A DNA stretch of 64,000 nucleotides from Maricaulis parjimensis. GTDB taxonomy: Bacteria > Pseudomonadota > Alphaproteobacteria > Caulobacterales > Maricaulaceae. The translations under genes were made by a program, and so were the position numbers. The DNA is taken from the NCBI RefSeq assembly GCF_016817355.1, contig NZ_JADOTT010000001.1, positions 732,072 to 796,071 of the forward strand. Reading direction: 5' to 3'. The notes under the pieces were generated by a model. That model did not search any database and was not told the DNA's origin. It saw nothing but the letters and a program-made list of their open reading frames with translations. Positions within the stretch are counted from its first letter, which is position 1; the number at the start of each line of letters is the position of its first letter. Below, piece by piece: positions 27,301 to 35,694 of this stretch.

Positions 27301-27491
27301 CGCGGGCTTCGATCGGCTGGACCGTGTTCGGCGGACTGGCCCTGTCCGGTCTCTTCACCCTCTTCCTGACACCGGTCATCTATCTGGGCATTGCCCGTTT
27401 CGGCAAACCGCGTTCGGTCAATCTGGCCGAGCTCGAGGCAGAGCTGGAACGTGCTGAAGCCGACCCCGAAACCGGTCATCCGGCGGAATGA
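24378..27491 (+). CDS. RND multidrug-type efflux transporter
   Basis: A 1037-residue pump of standard AcrB/MexB length. Helix 4 has GLIVDDAIVVIENIQ with the paired proton-relay aspartates, and helix 10 has LIGLMAKNGILVVEFA with the relay lysine, so the proton path looks intact, unlike the variant pump at 7731. It has two large periplasmic loops with porter subdomains and a docking domain. Four-base overlaps with both neighbours point to a single translated unit. The substrate range cannot be predicted from sequence; family members expel hydrophobic or amphiphilic toxins. Confidence 0.94.
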   Translation: MSLERNDLPALAVKRPVLVAVLNLLIIIGGLAALFGVEVRELPDVDRPVVSVTAQFPGAAPETVDAEVTAILEGAVARVSGVREIDAQSEENGSRVRIEFNPGVDLDSAAADVREAVSRVTRDLPDRVEQIRVVKADDNAQPIVRLAVMSDTLDEESLTALVENDIVPEFLSIEGVASVDLSGDRQRLLRVVMDPLRLSRFGLTVGDVADALAQAPFDVPVGSFRSDEQQLIVRAEATAATPERVKEVIVSGTTRVGDVADAYFAPADASSFVRLDGQSIIALGIVRQAQSNTMSISQGVGDVVDRLNARFDEVTIRTTSDDAVFIEGSVREVLTSLVITIIIVVATIWLFFARFRASLIPSTAIPAALIGALAGIWVLGFSINLLTLLALVLATGLIVDDAIVVIENIQRLQKKGLGRRAAAVLGTRQVFFAVVATTAVLVSVFVPISFLPSTAGRLFREFGFVLALAVVISSFVALSIVPALAARLWLRSEGSAPGLLERIGLSVSAVYARILGWTLNHPWLSAGVMALAALGAVAAYMSLEQELVPQEDRGRIYVFATGPDGVGLEFMERQADYVEAILQPYLDNGEITSLETIIGRWDPNRISVTATLADWSERDRSQQDIINELRRPLSDIPGVRASVFGRGSLDVRGRSRGGIQIALTGRDYSEIYEAALLMEREIDTNSRMFANPSISYQPTQPQLSIQIDRRRAADLGVPLSELSMTLRVMVGGDELVDLNVGDQSIPIFLESTNDAIDDPSDLQNLYVRSTSGELIPISTLTTIVEEGVAAELNRTEQRRSIELEADIAAGVALADAVAEMNRLADELLPPGIEIIMQGEARTLNETSRDMTITYLFALVIVFLVLAAQFESVTSPVVVMLTVPFGLAAAVYALFLTGVSLNIFSQIGLVMLIGLMAKNGILVVEFADQLRAEGKSVRQAIEEAAIIRLRPITMTLISTILGALPLILSSGAGAEARASIGWTVFGGLALSGLFTLFLTPVIYLGIARFGKPRSVNLAELEAELERAEADPETGHPAE

Positions 27492-28858
27492 GTGTGATGC
27501 GCAGCCTGTTTGTCCTTGCCCCCGTTTTCGCTGTGTCGGCCTGTGTGGTCGGGCCGGATCATGTCCCGCCCCAGCCGGACCTGCCGCCTGCCTATTCTGC
27601 GCCAGCGCCCGAAATCGACGCATCGCCGGAGCTCTGGTGGCGGGGTTTCGAAGACGCCACGCTGGATGACCTGATCGCTCAGGCCCTGGACGGCAATATC
27701 GACCTGGCCATAGCCCGTGAGCGTCTCGCCGAGGCGGACGCGGTGCTGGAAGCCGCGCGGGCAGGCCTGCGCCCCAGTCTGGATGCTCAAGCGGACGGCA
27801 CCGGATCGACGGTTCTGACGGGCAGCGGAACTGCCGGCACCAGCGCTTCGTCAGGCCTCGTTTTCGGCTTCGTGCCGGACCTTTTCGGCGGCCAGCGCCG
27901 TCGCATTGAACAGGCTCAGGCGCAGCGGGATGCGTTGGACTTTGACCGTGCCGATATCGAGCGGACCACGGTCGCGGCGATAGCCGGGCGTTATATCGAC
28001 TGGCAGCGCAGCCGGGCCCGGCTCGACCTGCTGGACACCTCCCTGGCCCTGCAACAACAGACGCTCGATATCGTTGAACGCCGCGCCGAAGCCGGTCTGT
28101 CCGCTGATCTGGATGTCCAGCGTGCTGCAGCCGATCTGGCCTCCACACGGGCGCAGAAGGGCAATCTGGATATTGCCCTCGCCGAAGCCCGGCATGATCT
28201 GGCCATTCTGACCGGCCAGGCCCCGACGGGCTGGGACGGGCTGCAGGACGTGCCGGTCTACATCCCCGATTTCGCGGGCGGACCGGAAGCCGGAGTGCCG
28301 GCCGATATTGTCCGTCAGCGCGCCGACCTTCAGGCCGCTGAGCGGGAGCTGGCCGCCGCCAGCGCCGCGATTGGTGTGGCTGAGGCCGAACTCTATCCCG
28401 CCCTGTCCATTCCCGGCCGGATCACGGGTGATCTGGGCTCGGCCGACCGCATTGTCAGCAATGTCGTGGCCCAATTGGGGCTCGCCCTTTCCGTGCCGCT
28501 GATGGATGGCGGAGAGCGCCGCGCAGATGTTCGCGCCGCCGAAGCCCGTGCCCGCCAGGCTGCGCTGACCTATCAGGCCCTGTTGATCGATGCGCTGGGC
28601 GAGGTGGAAACCGCACTGGTCAGTATTGATGCGATCGAGGCGCGGTCGGTGGAGCTCCAGCGCGCGGTGACGGCGTCGGAACAGGCCTTCGACCAGCTCA
28701 ACGCGCTCTACCGTGAAGGCCTGGCCAGTTTCATCGACATTCTGGATGCCCAGCGCACCCTGATTTCCAGCCGTCAGTCGCAGCTGGAAAGCCGGGCGGA
28801 TCACGCCCAGGCCATCATCGATCTCTATCGGTCGCTGGGCGCGCCGGTCACTCCCTGA
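27488..28858 (+). CDS. Outer-membrane efflux factor, NodT family lipoprotein
   Basis: A 456-residue TolC-like channel protein with signal peptide and lipobox (AVSACVVGPD, Cys ~19). The PELWWRGFEDATLDDLIAQAL start and the two repeated helical-hairpin halves are typical of NodT-type factors. It completes the tripartite pump with the adaptor (23275) and RND (24378) genes. Its stop is 1 bp from the stop of the convergent modC gene, and I see no terminator between the two. Confidence 0.93.
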   Translation: MSVMRSLFVLAPVFAVSACVVGPDHVPPQPDLPPAYSAPAPEIDASPELWWRGFEDATLDDLIAQALDGNIDLAIARERLAEADAVLEAARAGLRPSLDAQADGTGSTVLTGSGTAGTSASSGLVFGFVPDLFGGQRRRIEQAQAQRDALDFDRADIERTTVAAIAGRYIDWQRSRARLDLLDTSLALQQQTLDIVERRAEAGLSADLDVQRAAADLASTRAQKGNLDIALAEARHDLAILTGQAPTGWDGLQDVPVYIPDFAGGPEAGVPADIVRQRADLQAAERELAAASAAIGVAEAELYPALSIPGRITGDLGSADRIVSNVVAQLGLALSVPLMDGGERRADVRAAEARARQAALTYQALLIDALGEVETALVSIDAIEARSVELQRAVTASEQAFDQLNALYREGLASFIDILDAQRTLISSRQSQLESRADHAQAIIDLYRSLGAPVTP

Positions 28859-28859
28859 C

Positions 28860-29942
28860 TCACTCCCGGCCCGGGTCCAGCGATGCCGACTTGATCAGCG
28901 CGATGAGTGTCTCGCCGGTCGCCAGCTCTAGGTCCTCAGCGGCCGACCGGGTGATGCGCGCCATCAGGACCTGGCCGTCCAGGTCTAGGGACAGATCGCA
29001 ATAGGCGCTCCCGGCCACATCCCGTATCGCGGCAAGGCGGACCGGGATCTGGTTGCGGATGGACAAACCCTCCAGCCGGGTCCGGGCAATCGCGACATCG
29101 CGGGTGTGGATGAGAAGGCGCAGCGGCGCGCCTTCCGGAATATCCGACAGGCCCGGCAGTTCGATCTGGGCCTGTCCCAGCGAAACGCGACTGAGTTGAC
29201 GTGTTTTGTCGTGCGCGCTGAGCCGGCCTGTCACCAGGACGCATGGATCCGGGGCGTTGCTGTCCTGTTGGGCAAACCAGTCATTGACCGGCATCAGCGT
29301 GCCGGTCCGGCCTGACAGGATCGGCAGGGCATGGTCGGCAAGCTGGGCCGTCTCCGAGAGGCTGTGGCTGACATGCAGGGCCGGCAGTTCATGATGGTCC
29401 AGCAACGCTCTCAGCCCTGGAAGCAAGCGGTTGCGACGGGCCGCGTCCAGTGCGGAGAAAGCCTCGTCCAGGATCAGCAGGCGGGGCCGGGACGCCAGCG
29501 CCCGCCCCAAGGCCACGCGTTGGCGTTCGCCGCCGGACAGCGAACGCACGGACTGGCCGAGAAGTCCGTCCAGATCCAGCAGGTCTATGATCTCCGGCTG
29601 TGACGGGCCCGGCTGGTCCGGCGCGGCGCGCCGGGCGGCATAGGCCAGATTGCCAGCGACATCGAGATGGCTGAAAAGCCGCGTGTCCTGGAACACCATG
29701 CCGATCCGGCGCGTGTATACCGGTCGCGTCCGATGTCCGGACATCCAGACCTCATCACCCAGCCGGACCTCTCCGCTCACATTCCGGTCCAGGCCGGCCA
29801 GGGCGCGCAAGAGGGATGTCTTGCCCGCTCCGCTTGGCCCGCTGATCGAGGTGACGCCCGACAAGGGGATCCGCCCCTCTGCCAAGAGCCGGAAATTTCC
29901 GCGTTGGGCGGTGAGGTTGAAGTCCAGCACACGATCAGCCAT
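28860..29942 (-). CDS. modC: Molybdate ABC transporter ATP-binding protein
   Basis: A 360-residue ABC ATPase. Walker A SGPSGAGKTSLL starts near residue 34, the signature is LSGGERQRVALGRAL, and Walker B is LLILDEAFSAL. A C-terminal TOBE/Mop region over about residues 290-355 probably binds oxyanion as in ModC. It energises molybdate or tungstate import at the inner membrane. It overlaps modB by 8 bp, and the operon order is modA-modB-modC. Confidence 0.93.
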   Translation of the reverse strand: MADRVLDFNLTAQRGNFRLLAEGRIPLSGVTSISGPSGAGKTSLLRALAGLDRNVSGEVRLGDEVWMSGHRTRPVYTRRIGMVFQDTRLFSHLDVAGNLAYAARRAAPDQPGPSQPEIIDLLDLDGLLGQSVRSLSGGERQRVALGRALASRPRLLILDEAFSALDAARRNRLLPGLRALLDHHELPALHVSHSLSETAQLADHALPILSGRTGTLMPVNDWFAQQDSNAPDPCVLVTGRLSAHDKTRQLSRVSLGQAQIELPGLSDIPEGAPLRLLIHTRDVAIARTRLEGLSIRNQIPVRLAAIRDVAGSAYCDLSLDLDGQVLMARITRSAAEDLELATGETLIALIKSASLDPGRE

Positions 29943-30606
29943 GGCCGGGCATCCGGCGGTTCAGCAGATAAACCAGGCTCAGGACGAGCAGGGAGAGCAG
30001 GACAAGTCCGGCGGCCAGTGCATGGGCCTCGTCATAGCGCAGCGCTTCGACATGGTCATAGAGCGCGATCGACAGGGTGCGAGTCCGTCCCGGGATATTG
30101 CCGCCCACCATCAGCACGACACCGAATTCGCCGATCGTGTGGATGAAGGTGAGAATGCCGGCCGTCAGAGAGCCCCGAACCGAGAGTGGCAGGACCAGGC
30201 TGAAGAATCGGTCCAGCGGAGAAGCGCCCAGGCTGGCCGCGGTCTCCAGCTGATCGCGTCCGACCCGTTCGAACGAGGACTGCAGAGGCTGCACCATGAA
30301 GGGCAGGGAATACAGGATGGAGGCAATGACCAGTCCGGCAAAGGAAAAGGTGAGGGTCTCGCCGGTCAGCCTGACCCAGAAATGTCCGATTGGCGCGTTC
30401 GGGTTCAGCAGGATCAGCAGATAGAAGCCGATCACTGTCGGCGGCAGGACGAGAGGAAGCGCAGTGATTGCTTCGATCACCGGTTTCAGCCGGTTGCGCG
30501 TGGTGGCCAGCCACCAGGCCAGGGGTGTGCCCAGCAGAAAGAGGAGCAGCGTCGTAACGCAGGCCAGGGCGAGGGTCAGGATGATGGCCGATCCGGTCGC
30601 GCTCAT
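29935..30606 (-). CDS. modB: Molybdate ABC transporter permease
   Basis: A 223-residue permease with five or six membrane helices and the EAA-type loop around ETAASLGASPLDRFFSLVLPL, which contacts the ATPase. It forms the channel for molybdate. Length matches ModB (~225). It overlaps modA by 4 bp and modC by 8 bp. Confidence 0.93.
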   Translation of the reverse strand: MSATGSAIILTLALACVTTLLLFLLGTPLAWWLATTRNRLKPVIEAITALPLVLPPTVIGFYLLILLNPNAPIGHFWVRLTGETLTFSFAGLVIASILYSLPFMVQPLQSSFERVGRDQLETAASLGASPLDRFFSLVLPLSVRGSLTAGILTFIHTIGEFGVVLMVGGNIPGRTRTLSIALYDHVEALRYDEAHALAAGLVLLSLLVLSLVYLLNRRMPGHG

Positions 30607-31349
30607 TCCCCGTCACCATAGCCGTGGTTGTGCAGAACCTGCGCCGCGGCAGGGCTGGTCAGGAAATCCATCCAGGCCTCCGCCGCCGGATTGCCGGACC
30701 CGCGCGTCAGCAGGACGGCATCCTGCCGGATGGGGTCATGCCAGCCGGAGGGTATGGGGTGGGCGGCAGCGGGGCGAACCAGGTCAAGCTGGGATCGTGC
30801 GATGAAGGCCAGGTCGGCATTGCCGGTACTGAAGGTCACCAGTGTCTGGGCAATGTTCTGACCCCGGATCATCTGGTGGGGCGGCAAGTCCGTGTCCAGA
30901 CGTGTGAGGACCTGTTCCGCGGCCCGGCCATAGGGGGCCAGATCTGCATTGGCCAGCGCCAGCCGAGTGACATCCCTCGCCTCCAGCCGGGCGAGCGGGT
31001 CATCGCTGCCCTGCCGCGACGAGACCAGGACAAGCCGGCCGATCGCATATGTGCGCAGGCTGTCGGCCTCAGCGAAACCGTCATCAACGAGCGCGGCCGG
31101 CCGGGCCTGGTCCGCAGCCAGGAAGACATCGAAAGGGGCGCCGTGGCGGATCTGGGCATAGAGCGCGCCAGTGGAGCCGGTGGCCAGGCGGACGGTGTGA
31201 CCCGTCTTGCTCTCGAACCGTTCTGCCAAGGCTTCAGCCGGACGGGCGAAATTGGCCGCCACGGCAATGAGGACCTCATCGCAGGCACCACGCGCCGCGC
31301 CGCCCAGACAAAGGGCCATCGCAAGGATCAGGCTGGCGAGTGGTTTCAT
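30603..31349 (-). CDS. modA: Molybdate-binding periplasmic protein
   Basis: A 248-residue periplasmic binding protein. ATG 31349 opens a clean signal peptide (MKPLASLILAMALCLGGAA), which is why it is preferred to in-frame ATGs 27 and 36 bp upstream, although its ribosome site is weak. VLIAVAANFARPAEALA and TGSTGALYAQI are ModA oxyanion-contact motifs; GAPFDVFLAAD follows. It captures molybdate or tungstate and delivers it to ModBC for molybdenum-cofactor enzymes. I see no ModE site or molybdenum-cofactor riboswitch in the 66-bp spacer upstream. Confidence 0.92.
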   Translation of the reverse strand: MKPLASLILAMALCLGGAARGACDEVLIAVAANFARPAEALAERFESKTGHTVRLATGSTGALYAQIRHGAPFDVFLAADQARPAALVDDGFAEADSLRTYAIGRLVLVSSRQGSDDPLARLEARDVTRLALANADLAPYGRAAEQVLTRLDTDLPPHQMIRGQNIAQTLVTFSTGNADLAFIARSQLDLVRPAAAHPIPSGWHDPIRQDAVLLTRGSGNPAAEAWMDFLTSPAAAQVLHNHGYGDGE

Positions 31350-31415
31350 GCCGGGCAGATGAGCCCAGCCCTCCATCCGGTGCAAGTCCCGACTTCGTGC
31401 GCGGATTGTGAAGGA

Positions 31416-33545
31416 TCAGGCGGCGAGCCGGTCTTGCAGGGCACGCGCCGTCATCGGCGGGCCATAATACCAGCCCTGGAGATAGTCGAAGCCCAGCAGG
31501 CACAGCATGGAGGCCTGGGTTTCGGTCTCGACACCTTCGGCCACCATGTCGAGATTCATGGCATCGCCGAGCAGGGCGAGCGCCTGCATCATCTTGTTCG
31601 GGCCATCGCCCTTGCCGATCGCCGACACGAAGGTGCGGTCCACCTTGATTTTCGAGAAGGGCAGCATGTGCAGATAGCCCATGGAGGCGAAACCGGTGCC
31701 GAAATCATCGAGATTCACGCGGAAACCGGCTTCGTGGAATTCCATCAGACGCTGTTTGGCCTGTTCAAAATCATCCACCAGCACGGTTTCCGTCAATTCC
31801 AGCTCGACCTGGCTGGCGGACATGCCGGCCGCTGCCAGGGTTTCTAGATAGCGCGCACACAATTCCGGATCATGCAGCTGAACCGGTGAGAGATTGATCG
31901 AGACCGAGTAGTCGGCATTGGGGCCGATATCGGTACAAACGCTGTCGACGACGAAATCGCCCAGCTTGCGGATCAGGCTGGAGCGTTCCGCGACCTTGAT
32001 GAAAACATCCGGCGGTACCGCGCCGCGCGTGGGATGTTCCCAGCGCAAAAGGGCTTCCACCGAGGCAATGGAACCGTCGGAGGCGCGCACGATGGGCTGG
32101 TAGACAACGCGGAATTCGCGACGTTCCAGGCCGGCTTCGATGTCCGCTTCCATCGTGCGGTGCTCGGCCTGTTCCAGGCCCAGGCTCGCATCATAGCAGA
32201 GCGGATGGTCGAGCTGGTCGGCCTTGGCACGATACATCGCCAGGTCGGCGTCATGGATGAGTTCGGGGAAACCCTTCACGGCATCCGGCCGCGACCAGGC
32301 AATGCCAATGGCGGCGCCGATCTCGAACTGGCGGCCGTTGAATTCGAACCGGTCTGACAGGCTGTCGGTCAGGGCCCGGGCGATCGGCAGGGCCTGGCTG
32401 GCATGGGCTTGGCCGATCAGGGCACAGGCAAATTCATCGCCGCCGACCCGGGCCACATGGACACCATCGGGAAGGGCCGCGCGGAATTTCCGGGCCACGC
32501 CCTGGATAACGGAGTCACCGGCGCGGTGGCCCGCCTTGTCATTGACCGATTTGAACCCGTTGAGATCGATATAGATGACCGCCGCAGCGCCTTCCGCAGC
32601 AGCCTGGCTGGCGGCCTCGCTTTCGGTAAACTGGGTGAAGCCAAGCCTGTTCGGCAGGCCGCTGAGACTGTCTGTCGTGGCGGCGCGAACGGCGCGCTTC
32701 TCATTGCGCTCGGCGCGCCGTGCGAGAGAGCGGGCCTTGTGGACGATGACCTGGGCGGCAATGAAGAAAGCCGCGATGTAGAAAACCAGCGGCAGGAAGG
32801 TGAAACGCAGCGTGTCCATGCCCGGGCGCGACGGCGTCCAGGTCAGGGCCACGGCGGAATGCCCCAAATGGTCGACGGCCTCCATGATCGGGCCTTCAAA
32901 CCCGTCCGGCTCGGTCACGATGGCAATGTCCGATACCAGAAAGCGCGATGCCATGTCGGTGGCGAAGGCCTGGTCAATCCGTGTGCCGATGATCAGGACC
33001 GGATCATTCATCGGATCGGTTGCAGAGCGGTCATCATACTCACCGACAACGGTCGCCGACGCGATATAGGCATACCCATTGAGGTAGAGCATGTGGCTGC
33101 CGATGAATTCGTCTTCCTGATAGGCGGCCGCCAGATCGGCGCGGATTTCCGTCAGCTGTTCTTCAGAAAGAAGCTTGGGCAGCGGTGTTTCGCCGCTGTC
33201 GCGGTGCCAGGACAAGGCATAGGCATTGTCCTTGGAGGCCATCACGACAAAATCGAAGCCGAGGTGATCGGAGAAGGAGGAGGCCATGCTCACGGAAAGT
33301 TCGTCGACGGCGCGCTGCTCCAGAAGCTCGCGGGCGTAGGACCACCAGCCGTAATCAGCGACCCAGGTTTCATTGTGGTGGATGGCTGTTTCGATGCCGG
33401 CTGTCAGCAATTGCCGGTCGGTCCGCGCGGCATTGCGGTTCAAGGCGCCCACAAAGAAATAGATCATCAGGACAGACGCGATCAGGCTGATCAGCGCTGC
33501 CACATTGATGAAGCGTCCCAATTGAGTGTCGAGCGTTCGGCTCAT
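31416..33545 (-). CDS. CHASE4-GGDEF-EAL cyclic-di-GMP signalling protein
   Basis: A 709-residue inner-membrane protein. Helix 1 (about residues 13-37), a periplasmic CHASE4-like sensor domain (to about 265), a second helix, a GGDEF domain with VARVGGDEFACAL, and an EAL domain starting SVEALLRWEHP follow in order. GGDEF and EAL cores are intact, so it may make or degrade cyclic-di-GMP. No RXXD inhibitory site stands before GGDEF. Substrate-binding positions in EAL look kept (ELTETVLVDD, LDDFGTGFASM, KVDRTF), which favours phosphodiesterase activity, possibly tuned by GTP at GGDEF. The start at 33545 is chosen at the membrane-anchor proximal ATG; another lies 21 bp upstream. Confidence 0.9.
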   Translation of the reverse strand: MSRTLDTQLGRFINVAALISLIASVLMIYFFVGALNRNAARTDRQLLTAGIETAIHHNETWVADYGWWSYARELLEQRAVDELSVSMASSFSDHLGFDFVVMASKDNAYALSWHRDSGETPLPKLLSEEQLTEIRADLAAAYQEDEFIGSHMLYLNGYAYIASATVVGEYDDRSATDPMNDPVLIIGTRIDQAFATDMASRFLVSDIAIVTEPDGFEGPIMEAVDHLGHSAVALTWTPSRPGMDTLRFTFLPLVFYIAAFFIAAQVIVHKARSLARRAERNEKRAVRAATTDSLSGLPNRLGFTQFTESEAASQAAAEGAAAVIYIDLNGFKSVNDKAGHRAGDSVIQGVARKFRAALPDGVHVARVGGDEFACALIGQAHASQALPIARALTDSLSDRFEFNGRQFEIGAAIGIAWSRPDAVKGFPELIHDADLAMYRAKADQLDHPLCYDASLGLEQAEHRTMEADIEAGLERREFRVVYQPIVRASDGSIASVEALLRWEHPTRGAVPPDVFIKVAERSSLIRKLGDFVVDSVCTDIGPNADYSVSINLSPVQLHDPELCARYLETLAAAGMSASQVELELTETVLVDDFEQAKQRLMEFHEAGFRVNLDDFGTGFASMGYLHMLPFSKIKVDRTFVSAIGKGDGPNKMMQALALLGDAMNLDMVAEGVETETQASMLCLLGFDYLQGWYYGPPMTARALQDRLAA

Positions 33546-33682
33546 CCTGCCCCGATCCCGGTCCAATGCAATCGAACCGCACGATGACAGGCTTTGGTAA
33601 AGACGCCGTCAGCAAGCCTGCATAAAATTTACACGACCTGAGAAATTCTGAAAGTCAGTGTAAAAACAGTATATTGATGGTG

Positions 33683-34927
33683 TTACGCACGGGCGGTTCC
33701 GGGCTTTTCATAGGTGAATTGGCCCACATCAATGCGGCCCGTGTCGAAACCGGCTTCGCAATAGGCGAGGTAAAGGCGCCAGATCCGGTCGAACCGGTCA
33801 TCAAAGCCCAAAGGCTTGATGGCAGGCCATGCGGCCGAATAGCGCGCGTGCCAGGCTTCGAGCGTTCGCGCATAGCTCTTGCCGAACATGTGGGTATCAA
33901 CGGGGACGAGACCGGCCCGGCGGGCTTCGCTGTCGAGGCGGCTGGGCGGCGGAAGAATGCCGCCGGGGAAGACGTATTTCTGGATGAAGTCGACGGAGTG
34001 GTAGTATTGCGCGAACAGGTCTTCGCGAATGGTGATGACCTGGAGCGAGGCGCGGCCACCAGGCTTCAAACAGGTCATCAACTGGTCGAAATAGATGGAC
34101 CAGTGGGCTTCGCCGACGGCCTCAAACATCTCGATCGAGGCAATCGCGTCAAAACTTTCCTCGACATCACGATAATCCTGCAGGCGGATGTCGGCCTTGT
34201 CGCCCAGGCCGGCCGCGTCGAGGCGGGCAATCGCATAATCATGCTGTTCCTGGGACAGGGTCAGACCGGTCACACGGCAGCCGAAATCCCGGATGGCGAT
34301 CTCCGCAAACCCGCCCCAGCCACAGCCGATCTCCAGAACATGGTCGCCGGGTTTCAGCTGGAGGCTTTCGCAAATCCGGCGGTATTTCCGCGTCTGGGCC
34401 TCTTCCAGTGCATCCTGCTGAGTGTCGTACAGGGCAGAGGAATAGGTCATGCTCTCATCGAGCCATTGCGAATAGAAGGCGTTCCCCAGATCGTAGTGGA
34501 AAGCGATATTGCGCCGGCTGCCCTTGCGCGTATTGGCATTGCGCCAATGCTGGAAGCGGCCCAGTAGCCGGCTGGGGCCGCGCTTGCCTTGGGCGGCTTC
34601 AATATCATCAAGTTCGTGGGACAGGGCTTTCAGAAGTCCCCGCAAATCATTCGTTTCCCACTCCGCATTGATGAAGCCTTCCACAAAGCCCAGCGTCCCG
34701 GAGCTCGCAATCCGCAGCAGCGCATTCCATTTGTGGATGGTCCAGTCGGCGCGTACTTGTGCTGAGCGAGGGCCGCACTCAAACCGGTAGCCGCCTGGCA
34801 GCGTGATCCGCAACCGGCTTTCCGTCAGGTCTGCCAGGGCGGATCTCAACCGTTCGCCGGCAAAACGTTGCAGGCGGCTGGGTGCGTTCGGAAGGGAGGC
34901 AGGGCTTCCCGTCTGGTAATCCATCAC
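33683..34927 (-). CDS. Cyclopropane-fatty-acyl-phospholipid synthase-type methyltransferase
   Basis: A 414-residue SAM-dependent enzyme. HVLEIGCGWGGFAEIAI is the SAM-binding motif I, followed by VTGLTLSQEQ and QDYRDV; an N-terminal lipid-binding region over residues 1-120 is present as in Cfa. It methylenates or methylates unsaturated acyl chains in membrane phospholipids. It is the third gene of an operon with a FAD oxidoreductase and a DUF1365 protein, each joined by 4-bp overlaps, led by an RpoE-type promoter at 37080-37108. Genes of this type belong to the RpoE-ChrR singlet-oxygen regulon in Rhodobacter, and this locus probably modifies membrane lipids under the same kind of stress. Several Cfa-like methyltransferases make products other than cyclopropanes, so no symbol is assigned. 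Confidence 0.88.
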   Translation of the reverse strand: MMDYQTGSPASLPNAPSRLQRFAGERLRSALADLTESRLRITLPGGYRFECGPRSAQVRADWTIHKWNALLRIASSGTLGFVEGFINAEWETNDLRGLLKALSHELDDIEAAQGKRGPSRLLGRFQHWRNANTRKGSRRNIAFHYDLGNAFYSQWLDESMTYSSALYDTQQDALEEAQTRKYRRICESLQLKPGDHVLEIGCGWGGFAEIAIRDFGCRVTGLTLSQEQHDYAIARLDAAGLGDKADIRLQDYRDVEESFDAIASIEMFEAVGEAHWSIYFDQLMTCLKPGGRASLQVITIREDLFAQYYHSVDFIQKYVFPGGILPPPSRLDSEARRAGLVPVDTHMFGKSYARTLEAWHARYSAAWPAIKPLGFDDRFDRIWRLYLAYCEAGFDTGRIDVGQFTYEKPGTARA

Positions 34928-35694
34928 AAACTCTCCGGCATAGTGTCAGTACTTCCCCGGCGCGGTGCGAATGTCGGCAATCCCTTCAGGCGAAGGCGCA
35001 AGGCCTCCAGCAGGATACCAAAAACCGTGGTGATTGTATTCGCCGGAATGGCCCGCAGGGCGCGGGCGGTGGATTGTGTCGTCAGGGGGCGGGCGCGGGC
35101 GAGGTGGACAGCGCCCATTACGCATTCCCCGTCCCGAAAGAGCTGGATGCCCAAACGCAGACTGTTCGCATCGCGGTCCAGACGGAAGCGGTACTCGCCC
35201 TCAACCGGGTTGAACGGGGACACGAAGAAGGCTTTCGGGCAGGCAAATCGCAAACTCCCGGTCGTTTCCGGGTCGACCGGAAACGCATAGGCATGGCGTC
35301 CGCTGTGAAAATTGGAGACTTCAAACAGAACGGCCCGGAGCTGGTCAGCTTCGTCATGGCAGAAGAAGACGCTGACCGGATTGAACACCAGGCCCAGCCA
35401 GCGTGGGGCGGCCAGCAACTGGATGCGGCCGGGCTTGAAGCCGATACCTTCGCGTTCCAGGACCGCGCACACCCAGTCGCGCAAATCGGCTCCGGGGGCA
35501 CCATGGTCCCGACGAAAATGGCTGAGCAGGTTGAACCGGTCGAAGGAAAACAACCGGCTTTGACGCGAAGCGCGGTGAGGCCCGTCGATATCGGCCAGAA
35601 TGCTCATCGCGCGGTAGCGCAAGGCGTGCCGCACCGGATGGTGCCGCATATGGGCGATATCGCCGACATAGAGTGAGGCCGGAAGAGGCGTCAT
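34924..35694 (-). CDS. DUF1365 family protein
   Basis: A 256-residue protein of the DUF1365 family: LYVGDIAHMRHHPVRHALRY at the N-terminus, then LGLVFNPVSVFFCHD and the AYAFPVDPE region. It has no signal peptide or clear membrane span. The biochemical function is not established to my knowledge, but the gene occurs repeatedly between a FAD amine-oxidase-like gene and a Cfa-like gene in proteobacteria, as here, and has been tied to unusual fatty-acid modification. Both ends overlap the neighbours by 4 bp. Confidence 0.88.
   Translation of the reverse strand: MTPLPASLYVGDIAHMRHHPVRHALRYRAMSILADIDGPHRASRQSRLFSFDRFNLLSHFRRDHGAPGADLRDWVCAVLEREGIGFKPGRIQLLAAPRWLGLVFNPVSVFFCHDEADQLRAVLFEVSNFHSGRHAYAFPVDPETTGSLRFACPKAFFVSPFNPVEGEYRFRLDRDANSLRLGIQLFRDGECVMGAVHLARARPLTTQSTARALRAIPANTITTVFGILLEALRLRLKGLPTFAPRRGSTDTMPESL

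Noticed and set aside
31350-31415. A molybdenum-cofactor riboswitch or ModE palindrome before modA.
   Set aside because: The spacer is only 66 bp and shows no matching inverted repeat or helix set.
33628-33664. Inverted repeat TTTACAC / GTGTAAA between the Cfa-like gene end and the GGDEF-EAL gene start.
   Set aside because: Seven-bp arms around a 23-nt loop with a short T stretch are too weak to call a terminator or operator.
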